From NCBI GenBank assembly GCA_964523575.1, contig CAZGAV010000061.1, positions 1 through 23,930 of the forward strand: 23,930 nt of DNA, in the 5' to 3' direction. The DNA comes from DAOUTW01 sp964523575 (GTDB lineage: Bacteria; Zixibacteria; MSB-5A5; GN15; JAAZOE01). Both the position numbers and the translations under genes were made by a program. The notes under the pieces are model-generated. The model was not told where the DNA came from, searched no databases, and was given only the letters and a program-made list of their open reading frames with translations. Positions 7,808 to 15,414 of this stretch are shown here, in pieces. The stretch's first letter is position 1; each line of letters starts with the position of its first letter.

Positions 7808-9649
7808 TTACTGAGAAGTCCCCGCCGCCTGCGGATGGAAATGACTGTAAATTGCTTCGGCCAGCTTTTTGGGAACGCCCTTGACCGAGGCGATTTCATC
7901 TATCGAGGCACCTTTCATCTTTTTGACCGACCCGAAATACTTGAGCAATGCCGTCCGCCGGGTTTCCCCTACGCCCTGGATATCGTCCAGCTCCGATTTA
8001 ACCGCCCGCTTGCCCCGCAATTTGCGATGATAAGTGATGGCGAACCGATGCGCCTCGTCCCGCACCCGTTTCAGCAAACTCAGTGCCGGGGAAGTCTTGG
8101 GAATCGACACCGGCTCCGACTTACCCGGCACAAAAACTTCTTCCAGCCGCTTGGCCAGACCAATCACCGGCTGTTGAGTCAAACCGTTTTTGCCCAGAAC
8201 CTCCACCGCCATCGCCAGCTGTCCTTTGCCGCCATCGACCATCATCAAATCCGGAAGCGGATCGCCCTCTTTCCTGCGACGTTCGACATAGCGCGAAAAA
8301 ACCTCCCGCATGGCCGCGAAATCATCCTGCCCCGCCACCGTCTTGATCTTGAAATGCCGATATTCCGATTTCTTCGGCTTGCCCTTCTCGAAATAAACCA
8401 GCGACGCCGCCTTATCGGTCGCCCCCAGGTTCGAAATATCGAAACAACTGACCGTCAACGGCGCTCGTTTAAGATTCAACACCTTCTGCAAAGCGGCCGC
8501 CGATGACGGCACCCGGTCCTTATATTTGTTCTTCTGCAACAGCATTTCATCGAGCAACAGCCGCGCGTTTGTTTCGGCCATCCCGACCAGTCGATATTTC
8601 TCCCCGATCTGCGGCGAAACCAGCCGCACTTTGGAGCCTTTGGCCCGCGACAACCATTTCTCCATCAGGACGGCCTCATCAATCTGCCCCGGAACGAAAA
8701 TTTCTTCCGGTAAATTCTCCAGATGATTGTAATATTGCTTCAAAAATCCCGATAGCAAATCCCCTTCGGATAAATCGGACTCGACTTTAATCGGCAAATC
8801 CTGCCGCCCGATCAATACCCCCTCCCGGATCTGCATCACCACCGCCACGGCGTCTCCGCCGTCGCGGGCATAAGCGACCACATCCCGGTCAACCCGGTCG
8901 GCGCTGTCCACCTTCTGCTTCTGTCGCACCGCCTCCATGGCTTCGATTGTATCGCGCAATCTGGCGGCCTCTTCGAATTTCATCGCCTCCGACGCCCGCT
9001 CCATCCGCTTCCGCAACCGCGCCATCAAATCCGTCCGTCGGCCCGATAAAAACATGATCACCGCCTCGACATGCTTCTTGTATTCCGCCTGAGATTCCAG
9101 ACCTTCGCAGGCCCCGCCGCAACGCCCTATATGATAATCGAGACAAACCTTGTACTGGCGCCCGGTGGACGAAGGGATTTCATAATTGCAGGAGCGCAAA
9201 CCGAAATGCCGCATCAAAAACTTCATCGTCCGCCGCATGCTGATGGAACTGGTATAGGGTCCGAAATACCGGGCCCCGTCATTGGTCACCCGCCGGGCCA
9301 CCAGCAGGCGCGGGAATGGCTCGTTGACCGTCAGTTTCAAATACGGATAACGCTTGTCGTCCTTGAGATTGACGTTATAGCGAGGCTTATGTTCCTTGAC
9401 CAGGTTGGCTTCGAGGATCAGCGCCTCGATTTCCGAATCGGTCATCAGCAGATCGATATCGGCGATTTTGGATACCATTGTGGCCGTCTTGGCGTCGGCC
9501 TGTCCCCGGTTCTGGAAATATGAACTGACCCGGTTCTTGAGATTCTTGGCTTTGCCGATATAGATAATCTTCCCCTGCTTGTCCTTCATCAGGTAAACAC
9601 CCGGTTTCCGGGGAAGATTGGACGGTTTGTACGGCTTATCCGGCTTCAT
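7808..9649 (-). CDS. uvrC: Excinuclease ABC subunit C
   Basis: UvrC makes both incisions in nucleotide excision repair after loading by UvrA and UvrB. The N-terminal GIY-YIG nuclease shows GVY at 17-19 and YIGKAKNLKNRV from 30. A cysteine cluster follows (CNYEIPSSTGRQYKVCLDYHIGRCGGAC), then the UVR motif in MKFEEAARLRDTIEAM. The second nuclease, with an RNase H fold, has CFDISNLG, with its catalytic Asp, and MMVDGGKGQL. A tandem HhH domain ends the protein (IQGVGETRRTALLKYFGS, VKGVPKKLAEAIYSHF). I prefer the ATG at 9649 (613 residues) over a TTG six codons earlier; neither has a visible Shine-Dalgarno sequence. The gene stands alone. Confidence 0.95.
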   Translation of the reverse strand: MKPDKPYKPSNLPRKPGVYLMKDKQGKIIYIGKAKNLKNRVSSYFQNRGQADAKTATMVSKIADIDLLMTDSEIEALILEANLVKEHKPRYNVNLKDDKRYPYLKLTVNEPFPRLLVARRVTNDGARYFGPYTSSISMRRTMKFLMRHFGLRSCNYEIPSSTGRQYKVCLDYHIGRCGGACEGLESQAEYKKHVEAVIMFLSGRRTDLMARLRKRMERASEAMKFEEAARLRDTIEAMEAVRQKQKVDSADRVDRDVVAYARDGGDAVAVVMQIREGVLIGRQDLPIKVESDLSEGDLLSGFLKQYYNHLENLPEEIFVPGQIDEAVLMEKWLSRAKGSKVRLVSPQIGEKYRLVGMAETNARLLLDEMLLQKNKYKDRVPSSAAALQKVLNLKRAPLTVSCFDISNLGATDKAASLVYFEKGKPKKSEYRHFKIKTVAGQDDFAAMREVFSRYVERRRKEGDPLPDLMMVDGGKGQLAMAVEVLGKNGLTQQPVIGLAKRLEEVFVPGKSEPVSIPKTSPALSLLKRVRDEAHRFAITYHRKLRGKRAVKSELDDIQGVGETRRTALLKYFGSVKKMKGASIDEIASVKGVPKKLAEAIYSHFHPQAAGTSQ

Positions 9650-9731
9650 AACATTAATAATAAACAAAAATATGATTATCAGGTGCCATAGTTTTTTTCG
9701 AACCGCACCTCCGCATAACCTTATACCGGAT

Positions 9732-9771
9732 AAAAAATGAACCCGGCCGGGTGGGTGGTCGGCCGGGTTCA
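9732..9771 (-). terminator. Rho-independent terminator of the SIMPL-domain gene
   Basis: TGAACCCGGCCG and CGGCCGGGTTCA form a perfect 12-bp stem with a 10-base loop. On the minus strand six T residues follow (A-run 9732-9737). It is 91 bases after the stop of the gene at 9863-10597 and upstream of uvrC, so it also insulates uvrC. Confidence 0.9.
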
Positions 9772-9773
9772 GA

Positions 9774-9789
9774 AGGTAAGAAAGAGCAA
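9774..9789 (-). other. Terminator-associated 16-base motif, copy 2
   Basis: The plus strand reads AGGTAAGAAAGAGCAA, differing from the copy at 1100-1115 at two positions. It lies two bases before the terminator hairpin in the transcript sense. Confidence 0.4.
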
Positions 9790-9798
9790 CATGAACTA

Positions 9799-9838
9799 AA
9801 TTCGGTTCTTTTTACCGTTATCGGCAAAGAGCCGAATT
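9799..9838. repeat. Second hairpin in the 3' untranslated region of the SIMPL-domain gene
   Basis: AATTCGGTTCTTT (9799-9811) and AAAGAGCCGAATT (9826-9838) pair over 13 positions with one non-Watson-Crick pair, leaving a 14-base loop. No T-run follows on the minus strand, so it does not look like a terminator by itself. It lies between the stop codon and the true terminator. Confidence 0.5.
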
Positions 9839-9862
9839 ATATTAGCCCCGCCGCTCCAAAAT

Positions 9863-10597
9863 TCATTCGATGGCATATTCGATATGGACGGTGCAGACGA
9901 TTTCCTTTTCCAGCGATGACTGATCGCTTATCCCGTAGTCCGACACATCCTGCGAATGCTTTGGCCGGATCTGGAAAACGCCGACCCGCGCCCGATACGG
10001 CGCTCCAACCTTTCTCCCCGACGGCCCCGCCAACTGCTCCGCCCGCATCCTGGCGTTTTCCGTGGCGGCCTTGATCATCTCCAGCTTGAGCGGCTCCAGG
10101 CCGGTGAAGATATACCGGGGCGGACGCGATTCGAATTCGACCCCCCGTTCGATCAGCGACGACGAATTCCGGGCAATATTATTGATCCGCCCGACGTCGG
10201 ATACTTCCATCCGGATCGTCTGCGACAGTTCATACCCGGTCAGCTCCCGGTCGCGGTTCATTCTCCTGGAAATTGACACCGGGCCGATTTCAAATTCCCG
10301 GTCGGCAATTCCCTCACCGCGCAAAAACCGCCGGACTTCCTCCAAATCAGCCTTGAGCTCGACAGAGGCCGCTTCCAGGTCGGGCGAATAGACCCTCACC
10401 CGCCCTTCCCAGACGGCAATATCCGACGTAATCGGCTTGTAGGCCGCCCCGGTGACATCGAGAGTCTGTCCCATGCCCCTGATTTTCACAGCCGTCGAAC
10501 TCAACAGGAGGACACACACCACCAGCGCCGCTCCGATGACGGCGCTCCCGATCACTATCCCGAGACTGCCCCGGGAATACCCCATAGGAATAGACAT
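9863..10597 (-). CDS. Membrane-anchored SIMPL (DUF541) domain protein
   Basis: The 244-residue protein has one N-terminal transmembrane or uncleaved signal segment (about 13-34, GIVIGSAVIGAALVVCVLLL). A SIMPL domain follows (about 40-242), recognisable from LDVTGAAYKPITSDIAVWEGRV, the LEEVRRFLRGEGIADREFEI segment, YELSQTIRMEVSDVGRI and the C-terminal AATENARMRAEQLAGPSGRKVG block. The domain is expected in the periplasm. SIMPL proteins (YggE-like) are widespread but their biochemical role is unsettled; links to oxidative stress exist for some members. GAGG lies eight bases before the ATG. A TATAAT on the minus strand at 10642-10647 could be its -10 box, though no good -35 box lies 17 bases from it. 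It is divergent from the nucleosidase gene at 10740. Confidence 0.9.
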   Translation of the reverse strand: MSIPMGYSRGSLGIVIGSAVIGAALVVCVLLLSSTAVKIRGMGQTLDVTGAAYKPITSDIAVWEGRVRVYSPDLEAASVELKADLEEVRRFLRGEGIADREFEIGPVSISRRMNRDRELTGYELSQTIRMEVSDVGRINNIARNSSSLIERGVEFESRPPRYIFTGLEPLKLEMIKAATENARMRAEQLAGPSGRKVGAPYRARVGVFQIRPKHSQDVSDYGISDQSSLEKEIVCTVHIEYAIE

Positions 10598-10683
10598 AAC
10601 GCATACCTCATAGTTTAGTTGTGGGAAGCCTCCTGTCGTTAATTATACAATTTCAATCCTGTCGCGGATTTAAACTTCCCCCC

Positions 10684-10712
10684 TTGATATGCCGCCCCGG
10701 TTTGTTTATAAT
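10684..10712 (+). promoter_or_regulatory. Sigma-70-type promoter of the nucleosidase lipoprotein gene
   Basis: TTGATA and a perfect TATAAT are 17 bases apart. The predicted transcript begins near 10719, about 20 bases before the ATG at 10740. This also argues against an earlier in-frame start at 10689, which would lie inside the promoter. Confidence 0.65.
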
Positions 10713-10739
10713 GTGATATTCATGATGAAAGGACAGATT

Positions 10740-11584
10740 ATGCCCCATTACGGCTTCCGAAAATCGTATCTGGCCGCGGTCGTCGGCCTCATCTTCGCCG
10801 CTGCCCTCCTCTCATGCGGCGGTAATAAAATCGACTCCGGCAAACCGTACTTGATTCTATACGCCTTCGATGCCGAAGGGGAATTGCTCTCCCAGGAGAT
10901 GACGGTCGATGAAAGCTCCGTCATTCTCGGCCGCACCGTCTATATCGGCCGCCTCTCGGGCAAAAACATTGTCCTCGCCGAATCGGGCGTCGGTATGACC
11001 AACGCCGCCATGACCACCCAGCGCATGATTGACGATTTCAATCCCCGCGCCATTATCTTTTCAGGTATCGCCGGCGCCGTCGATACCACCGTCCACATCG
11101 GTGATATCGTCGTCTGCCGTCAATGGCAAACCCATGATTATGGCTATCACGGCAAAGAAGGTTTCATTCCGGGCCCCATCAAAATCTACGATGCTCAGGC
11201 CGACAGTATGGCCGCCGTCACTCAAATCATGGTCGATTCCGTTCTTTATAAAAAAGCCGAACGCCTCTCCGATGAAGACCTGAGTCTCGGAACCATCGGC
11301 GACCGCGTCCCCAAACTCCTCGTCGGCGGCGTCGGCGTCAGCGGCAACTGCTTCATCGACAACAGCGATAAACGACTCTGGCTCTCCGGCCAATTCCACG
11401 CCCTTGTGACCGACATGGAATCGGCCGCGGTCGCTCAGGTCGGCCAGGTCAACGGCGTCCCCTTCATCGTCTTCCGTTCCGCCTCCGATCTGGCCGGAGG
11501 TTCCGGATCGGCCACCGCCGAAAATGAGCTCAACGAATTCTTCACCGTCGCCGCCGACAACGTCTCGCGCGTGGTCGTGAAATT
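10740..11584 (+). CDS. Purine nucleoside phosphorylase/MTA-SAH nucleosidase family lipoprotein (3' end lost in assembly gap)
   Basis: 281 codons are visible before the N run. The N-terminus has a lipoprotein signal peptide with lipobox LLSC (lipidated Cys26). The rest matches the PNP_UDP_1 superfamily, nearest to 5'-methylthioadenosine/S-adenosylhomocysteine nucleosidase. YAFDAEGELL places Glu46 where E. coli MtnN has Glu12. IIFSGIAGAVDTTVHIGDIVV (about 105-125) is the phosphate or ribose loop. TDMESAAVA gives Glu227 and RSASDLAGG gives Asp250, matching the catalytic Glu174 and Asp197. All three key residues are therefore present, so activity is plausible; substrate choice is uncertain. AAGGA precedes the ATG with good spacing. 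A lipid-anchored, extracytoplasmic form is unusual for a family that is normally cytosolic. Little of the C-terminus should be missing. Confidence 0.85.
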
Positions 11585-11684
11585 NNNNNNNNNNNNNNNN
11601 NNNNNNNNNNNNNNNNNNNNNNNNNNNNNNNNNNNNNNNNNNNNNNNNNNNNNNNNNNNNNNNNNNNNNNNNNNNNNNNNNNNN
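11585..11684. other. Assembly gap of 100 N
   Basis: The 100 bases are all N, the conventional filler for a gap of unknown size. The 3' ends of two convergent genes, the nucleosidase lipoprotein and the NlpC/P60 lipoprotein, fall in it. Apparent reading frames across it are artefacts, and more genes could be hidden here. Confidence 0.99.
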
Positions 11685-12180
11685 AACGCTTGCGGTAATA
11701 CTTGTCTTCCAGACTGGAAATGATGATGCCGTTCGATGTCGAGGCGTGCACGAATTCGCCAAAACCGACATATATCCCCACATGAGAAACGCCCCGTCCC
11801 CCGGTATCGAAAAACACGAGATCACCGAAAAATAAATCACCCGGCTTGACCGACCGCCCCGTCTTATATAAATTTTCGGTTGTCCGCGGCAAATGAATCG
11901 AGGCGTACTCCAGAAAAACCTCGCCGACGAATTCGGAACAGTCGTAACCCCTTTGCTCCACGGCCTGACCCGCATACGGCTTGCCCAGATAACGGTCGAT
12001 CACCTTCCCCAGCGCAATCGGATCGACGGCGTAAACCGAGGCCGGCGTTTCCGCCTGCGCCCGTTGAATCGCCCTCTGCCCCCCTTCGTCGTTATGCAAA
12101 CCGCCGCCGTACCGGGGCTGCCCCTGGCATCCGGCCATGATGGCCAGCGCCGCTATGCCGAGTATCATTCGTCTCATCAT
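11685..12180 (-). CDS. NlpC/P60 family peptidase lipoprotein (3' end lost in assembly gap)
   Basis: 165 residues are visible. The signal peptide ends in the lipobox IMAGC (Cys18), followed by a low-complexity linker. The NlpC/P60 domain (about 55 onward) has the catalytic Cys81 in GYDCSEFVGEVF, His133 in VSHVGIYVG and His145 in FVHASTSNGI, the usual Cys-His-His triad. PGDLFFGDLVFFDTGGRG is the typical loop before the catalytic His. It probably cleaves the gamma-D-Glu-diaminopimelate bond of peptidoglycan stem peptides from the outer or periplasmic side. It begins two bases after the UbiA-type gene and closes the uppS-cdsA-ubiA operon, consistent with a cell-envelope role. A start one codon later is equally possible. 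Confidence 0.88.
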
Positions 12181-12182
12181 GA

Positions 12183-13088
12183 CTAATTCAATTCCGGATA
12201 AACTATTCCGAACCGTTTTTTATAATAGACCCTTGTTAAAATAATTGTCAATAAAAGAACCGCCATATAAAACAGATAATGACTCGCCGCTATCAGCGTC
12301 AACAATAAAATCGGCACCTTGCACAGAACCGCTATCAATTCCGCCTTGGATGACATCAATATATATCCGACTCCCACCGCCGTCGCCCCGGCCACGATTC
12401 CCATTTCATAATTCCCCAGCCACACCGACGCCCCGACGGTCGCCAGCGTCGTCAACAAAGCCAGCCACAAGGCCCCGCGAACACCCATGATAACGGCCAA
12501 GGTCCTCTTGCCCGTCGCGCTGTCCCCACTCAAATCCGGGATCGTCGTCAAAATATATCCCGATGCAATCGCCAGAAAATACGGGATCATGCCGATTCCC
12601 GGAAACAGCGTCATAATCTCATCCGCCGCCGTCCACGGTACCATTATCCCATACCCGACGGCATTGGCCATCAAACCGCCGATGGGGTTGTCCTTGAGGC
12701 GGACGCCGGGAACCGAATACAAAACACCAAGGGCGATGATGACGATCGCGGCCCGGATTGATTGCGGCGACATAACTATGGCAATGATCAATCCCCCGAC
12801 CGTCACAACGCCATACCACGCCCACGCGGTCGCAATCGAAATTATCCCGCGCGGCAGAAAATACAACTTGTTATTGATCCGGTCGCTGTCGATATCGAAA
12901 ATCTGGTTGATGACATACGACCCCATAAAAATCAGGGTCAGGATAAGCAGATTTATGATGGAGTTGGCGCCGGGTCGAAAATTGAAATAACCGGCCCCGG
13001 ATTCGATGGCCAGGTAATGCAGGTAAACCGTCCAGACCGGAATAACCAGAAGGGGACGGCCGAAAAATATCAGGTCCAGCGCCTTCAC
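12183..13088 (-). CDS. UbiA family prenyltransferase
   Basis: The 301-residue integral membrane protein has eight or nine predicted transmembrane helices and the two Asp-rich motifs of the family. The first is N61-x3-D65-x3-D69 in NQIFDIDSDRINNKLYFLPRG, and the second is D185-x3-D189 in IPDLSGDSATGKRTL. Such enzymes transfer a polyprenyl chain from its diphosphate to an acceptor such as a quinone precursor, haem, chlorophyllide or a glycerol phosphate ether lipid. The motif after the first Asp block (NKLYFLPRG) differs from the common R-P-x-x-x-G, and the acceptor cannot be assigned. It starts with GTG and overlaps the cdsA TGA in GTGA, so it is translationally coupled to cdsA. Confidence 0.88.
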   Translation of the reverse strand: MKALDLIFFGRPLLVIPVWTVYLHYLAIESGAGYFNFRPGANSIINLLILTLIFMGSYVINQIFDIDSDRINNKLYFLPRGIISIATAWAWYGVVTVGGLIIAIVMSPQSIRAAIVIIALGVLYSVPGVRLKDNPIGGLMANAVGYGIMVPWTAADEIMTLFPGIGMIPYFLAIASGYILTTIPDLSGDSATGKRTLAVIMGVRGALWLALLTTLATVGASVWLGNYEMGIVAGATAVGVGYILMSSKAELIAVLCKVPILLLTLIAASHYLFYMAVLLLTIILTRVYYKKRFGIVYPELN

Positions 13089-13924
13089 ATCGGAACCGCC
13101 AGCGCCGCATACTGAAGATACAGGTACATCACCGGCGCCGCAAAAAGGAGCGAATCGAAACGATCCAGCACCCCCCCGTGTCCTGGAATCAAATTCGACG
13201 AATCCTTGATCCCCAGCGACCGTTTCCAGAGCGATTCCACCAGGTCGCCCAACTGCCCGAACAATCCGATTAACAGCGACAGGATAATGAAATGCCCGAC
13301 GCCGACGTCTTTCAGCCAGAAGACTTTGAAAATCATGGCCACGACGAAAACGCCGATAAATCCCCCGATAAATCCCTCAATGGTTTTATTCGGGGAAACC
13401 GTCGGAGCCAGCTTATGCCGTCCGAACGACTTGCCGAAAAACATCGCCGCCGTATCCCCCAGCCAGAGCGAACCCAGCAGAAAAAACAACCACCACCGGC
13501 CCGGCGCCGCCTGCATCCATGATCCCTCTCCCCGGATCAGGTAAACATACGGATACAACAGCCCCAGGTAAAAACTCCCCCAGATAATATAGGTCAGACG
13601 ACCAAACAGTTTGTCAATCGGGTCTTTGCCGACCGCCAGTGAAATTCCGACGATGAGAAAGATACCCAGTAAAAATAACCCGCCGATTTTGCCCTCTCCG
13701 ATAGCGGTAAAATAAACCGCCCCCGCCACCCCGATCAGGGGCACAAAAAAGAATGGCGAATGTATCGCGATCCCGACCCCGCGCAAATATTCGTACATGC
13801 CGAGCGCCGCCAGAAGGAGGACAAAATACAAAAACAGGTCGCCCCCCCAAAAGACCATAAACAGGATGGCCGGGATAGCCACCGCCGCCACCGCCAGACG
13901 TTGCGCCAGATTTCTGGAAATCAT
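13085..13924 (-). CDS. cdsA: Phosphatidate cytidylyltransferase
   Basis: This enzyme makes CDP-diacylglycerol from phosphatidate and CTP in the cytoplasmic membrane, the branch point for phospholipids. The 279-residue protein has about seven or eight membrane segments. The conserved C-terminal region includes GDTAAMFFGKSFGRHKLAP with SPNKTIEG (156-184), and the CdsA signature 226-260 with GDLVES, KRSLGIKDSSNLIPGHGGVLDR and DS. It overlaps uppS by 4 bases (ATGA) and is overlapped by the UbiA-type gene (GTGA). Confidence 0.95.
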   Translation of the reverse strand: MISRNLAQRLAVAAVAIPAILFMVFWGGDLFLYFVLLLAALGMYEYLRGVGIAIHSPFFFVPLIGVAGAVYFTAIGEGKIGGLFLLGIFLIVGISLAVGKDPIDKLFGRLTYIIWGSFYLGLLYPYVYLIRGEGSWMQAAPGRWWLFFLLGSLWLGDTAAMFFGKSFGRHKLAPTVSPNKTIEGFIGGFIGVFVVAMIFKVFWLKDVGVGHFIILSLLIGLFGQLGDLVESLWKRSLGIKDSSNLIPGHGGVLDRFDSLLFAAPVMYLYLQYAALAVPM

Positions 13925-14673
13925 GCTGAATTCACCCGCCCGAAACGGCGGTCCCGTTTGATATAGTCCTGAAGAGCCGCCACGAAATCGGCCTTGCCGA
14001 AATCGGGCCAGAGAGTTTCGGTGATATATATTTCCGTGTATGATGTCTGCCAGATCAGGAAATTTGACAGCCGCATCTCGCCCGATGTCCGGATCAGCAG
14101 ATCGGGATCGGGTAACCCGGCCGTATACAGGTAAGAGGAAAACTTTTCGACGTCGATATCGGCCGGCTTCAATTTCCCCGCCTGCACCTCCTTGATGACG
14201 GCCTGAATGGCGTCGATGATTTCCGTGCGGCCGCCATAATTGAGAGCCAGGTTGAGCGTCAGGCCGGTATTGCCGGAAGTCTTCTTGATGGCCGATTGGA
14301 GCACCTTGCGGCGCACCATCGGCAATCCGTCGATCCGCCCCGTGGCAATCAACCGGACATTGTTTTTCATCAGGTCGTTCAGTTCTTCGAGTGTCGTCCG
14401 GGACAGCAATTCCATCAGCGAGGCCACTTCGGCCTTGGGACGATTCCAGTTCTCGACCGAAAAAGTGTACAGGGTCAGGTATTCGACGCCGATTTCCGAG
14501 GCCACCTCAACCACCTGCCGGACGGCTTTGACTCCGGCACTGTGTCCTTCGGTGCGAGGCAGTCCCCTTTTCCCCGCCCAGCGGCCGTTACCGTCCATGA
14601 TAATCGCCACATGGCGGGGGCATTTGCCGCTTTGTTGGATTTCGTCGATGGCTCGTTTCAATTCATTGTTCAT
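13921..14673 (-). CDS. uppS: Undecaprenyl diphosphate synthase (cis-prenyltransferase)
   Basis: This cytosolic or membrane-associated enzyme extends farnesyl diphosphate with isopentenyl units to the C55 carrier for peptidoglycan and other wall polymers. Of 250 residues, HVAIIMDGNGRWAGKRG (21-37) holds the catalytic Asp27. GHSAGVKAVR, YTFSVENWNRP, LNLALNYGGRTEI, and RTSGEMRLSNFL with IYITETLWPDF are the other family motifs. Its length is close to the E. coli enzyme. It is the first gene of the uppS-cdsA-ubiA-NlpC operon. The region before the ATG at 14673 has only a weak CGGA, but a promoter-like element lies at 14694-14722. Confidence 0.96.
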   Translation of the reverse strand: MNNELKRAIDEIQQSGKCPRHVAIIMDGNGRWAGKRGLPRTEGHSAGVKAVRQVVEVASEIGVEYLTLYTFSVENWNRPKAEVASLMELLSRTTLEELNDLMKNNVRLIATGRIDGLPMVRRKVLQSAIKKTSGNTGLTLNLALNYGGRTEIIDAIQAVIKEVQAGKLKPADIDVEKFSSYLYTAGLPDPDLLIRTSGEMRLSNFLIWQTSYTEIYITETLWPDFGKADFVAALQDYIKRDRRFGRVNSA

Positions 14674-14693
14674 ATTAATATATCCGACAGCTT

Positions 14694-14722
14694 ATTTTAT
14701 ACTACCCCAACGGATGGGGCAA
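14694..14722 (-). promoter_or_regulatory. Possible promoter of the uppS operon
   Basis: On the minus strand, TTGCCC and TAAAAT are 17 bases apart, and the predicted transcript begins about 14 bases before the uppS ATG. The spacer contains a small CCCCA/TGGGG inverted repeat. Here uppS must have its own promoter because the gene before it is on the opposite strand. Confidence 0.4.
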
Positions 14723-14803
14723 GCCAAATATTTGCCGCCGGCGCCTTCGGATCAAATTTATTCCCGCCTCTGATTCGACCAATATCGCCAACCGAAAGGC
14801 CGG

Positions 14804-14822
14804 TTATACGTAAAATGTATAA
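14804..14822. promoter_or_regulatory. Inverted repeat upstream of the CBS gene, possible operator
   Basis: TTATAC and GTATAA form a perfect 6-bp inverted repeat around a 7-base spacer, 27 bases before the CBS gene ATG. The AT-rich sequence overlaps likely -10 positions (TAAAAT, TATAAA). It may be a repressor site or only part of a promoter; no -35 box is convincing. Confidence 0.25.
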
Positions 14823-14849
14823 ACATCAGGCCAATTTTCGGGAGGTTCT

Positions 14850-15305
14850 ATGAAAGTCAAAGATTTGCTGGCTCAAACGGCTCGCGCCCCGGTGACCATC
14901 AAGGGTGACCGGACCATTCATGAGGCGATGAAATCTCTGGTTGAAAATAAAATCGGCTCGCTGGTCGTCGTCGCCGACGATGGCGCCCCGGTCGGGATCA
15001 TTACCGAACGGGATATTTTCCGGCTGACCTATGAATATGGCGGAAAAATCATGGATATGAAAGTCGGCGAGCACATGACCCGGAACCTGCTCATCGGCGT
15101 CCCCGACGACGATGTCGACTATATCGCTCAGGTCATCACCCAGAATCGCGTCCGCCATATTCCGATCATCGACGACCAAAACCGCCTCGGCGGCATCGTT
15201 TCTATCGGCGATATCGTCAAGGCCAAACTGGAAATGGCTCAGGTTCATGTCCGCTACCTGACCGAATACATCACCGGCCGCGCCTCCACTAAAGGAGAGA
15301 AATAA
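14850..15305 (+). CDS. CBS-domain pair protein
   Basis: The 151-residue protein consists almost entirely of two CBS motifs, about 3-60 and 72-128, which together form one Bateman module. The first ends with GIITERDIFRL and the second with GGIVSIGDIVKAKL, the classic CBS closing patterns. A short charged helix and tail follow (LTEYITGRASTKGEK). Such modules usually sense adenine nucleotides or S-adenosylmethionine and act by contact with a partner, which cannot be named here. There is no signal peptide, so it is cytosolic. GGGAGG lies before the ATG. It is a single-gene plus-strand unit with its own terminator, set between frr and uppS on the other strand. Confidence 0.93.
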   Translation: MKVKDLLAQTARAPVTIKGDRTIHEAMKSLVENKIGSLVVVADDGAPVGIITERDIFRLTYEYGGKIMDMKVGEHMTRNLLIGVPDDDVDYIAQVITQNRVRHIPIIDDQNRLGGIVSIGDIVKAKLEMAQVHVRYLTEYITGRASTKGEK

Positions 15306-15352
15306 AACCTCTGAATTTTTTGGATTATTTATAAATGCGGAATTAAAACAGG

Positions 15353-15382
15353 CACCGGCCGTTTCCGGCCGGTGTTTTTTTT
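15353..15382 (+). terminator. Rho-independent terminator of the CBS gene
   Basis: CACCGGCCG and CGGCCGGTG form a 9-bp stem with loop TTTC, followed by eight T residues. It is 47 bases after the CBS stop. On the minus strand the same hairpin follows frr by about 33 bases with only a short T-run (TTTT) after it, so partial two-way use is possible. Confidence 0.92.
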
Positions 15383-15414
15383 ATCTAAATTATCGAATGC
15401 CGTCGCCAGCCTTC

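Noticed and set aside
11061..11975. Open frames spanning the N run (also 10689-11723 and 11542-12180 in full)
   Set aside because: Unknown bases hide stop codons and the true gap length is unknown. Only the flanking parts supported by family motifs are kept.
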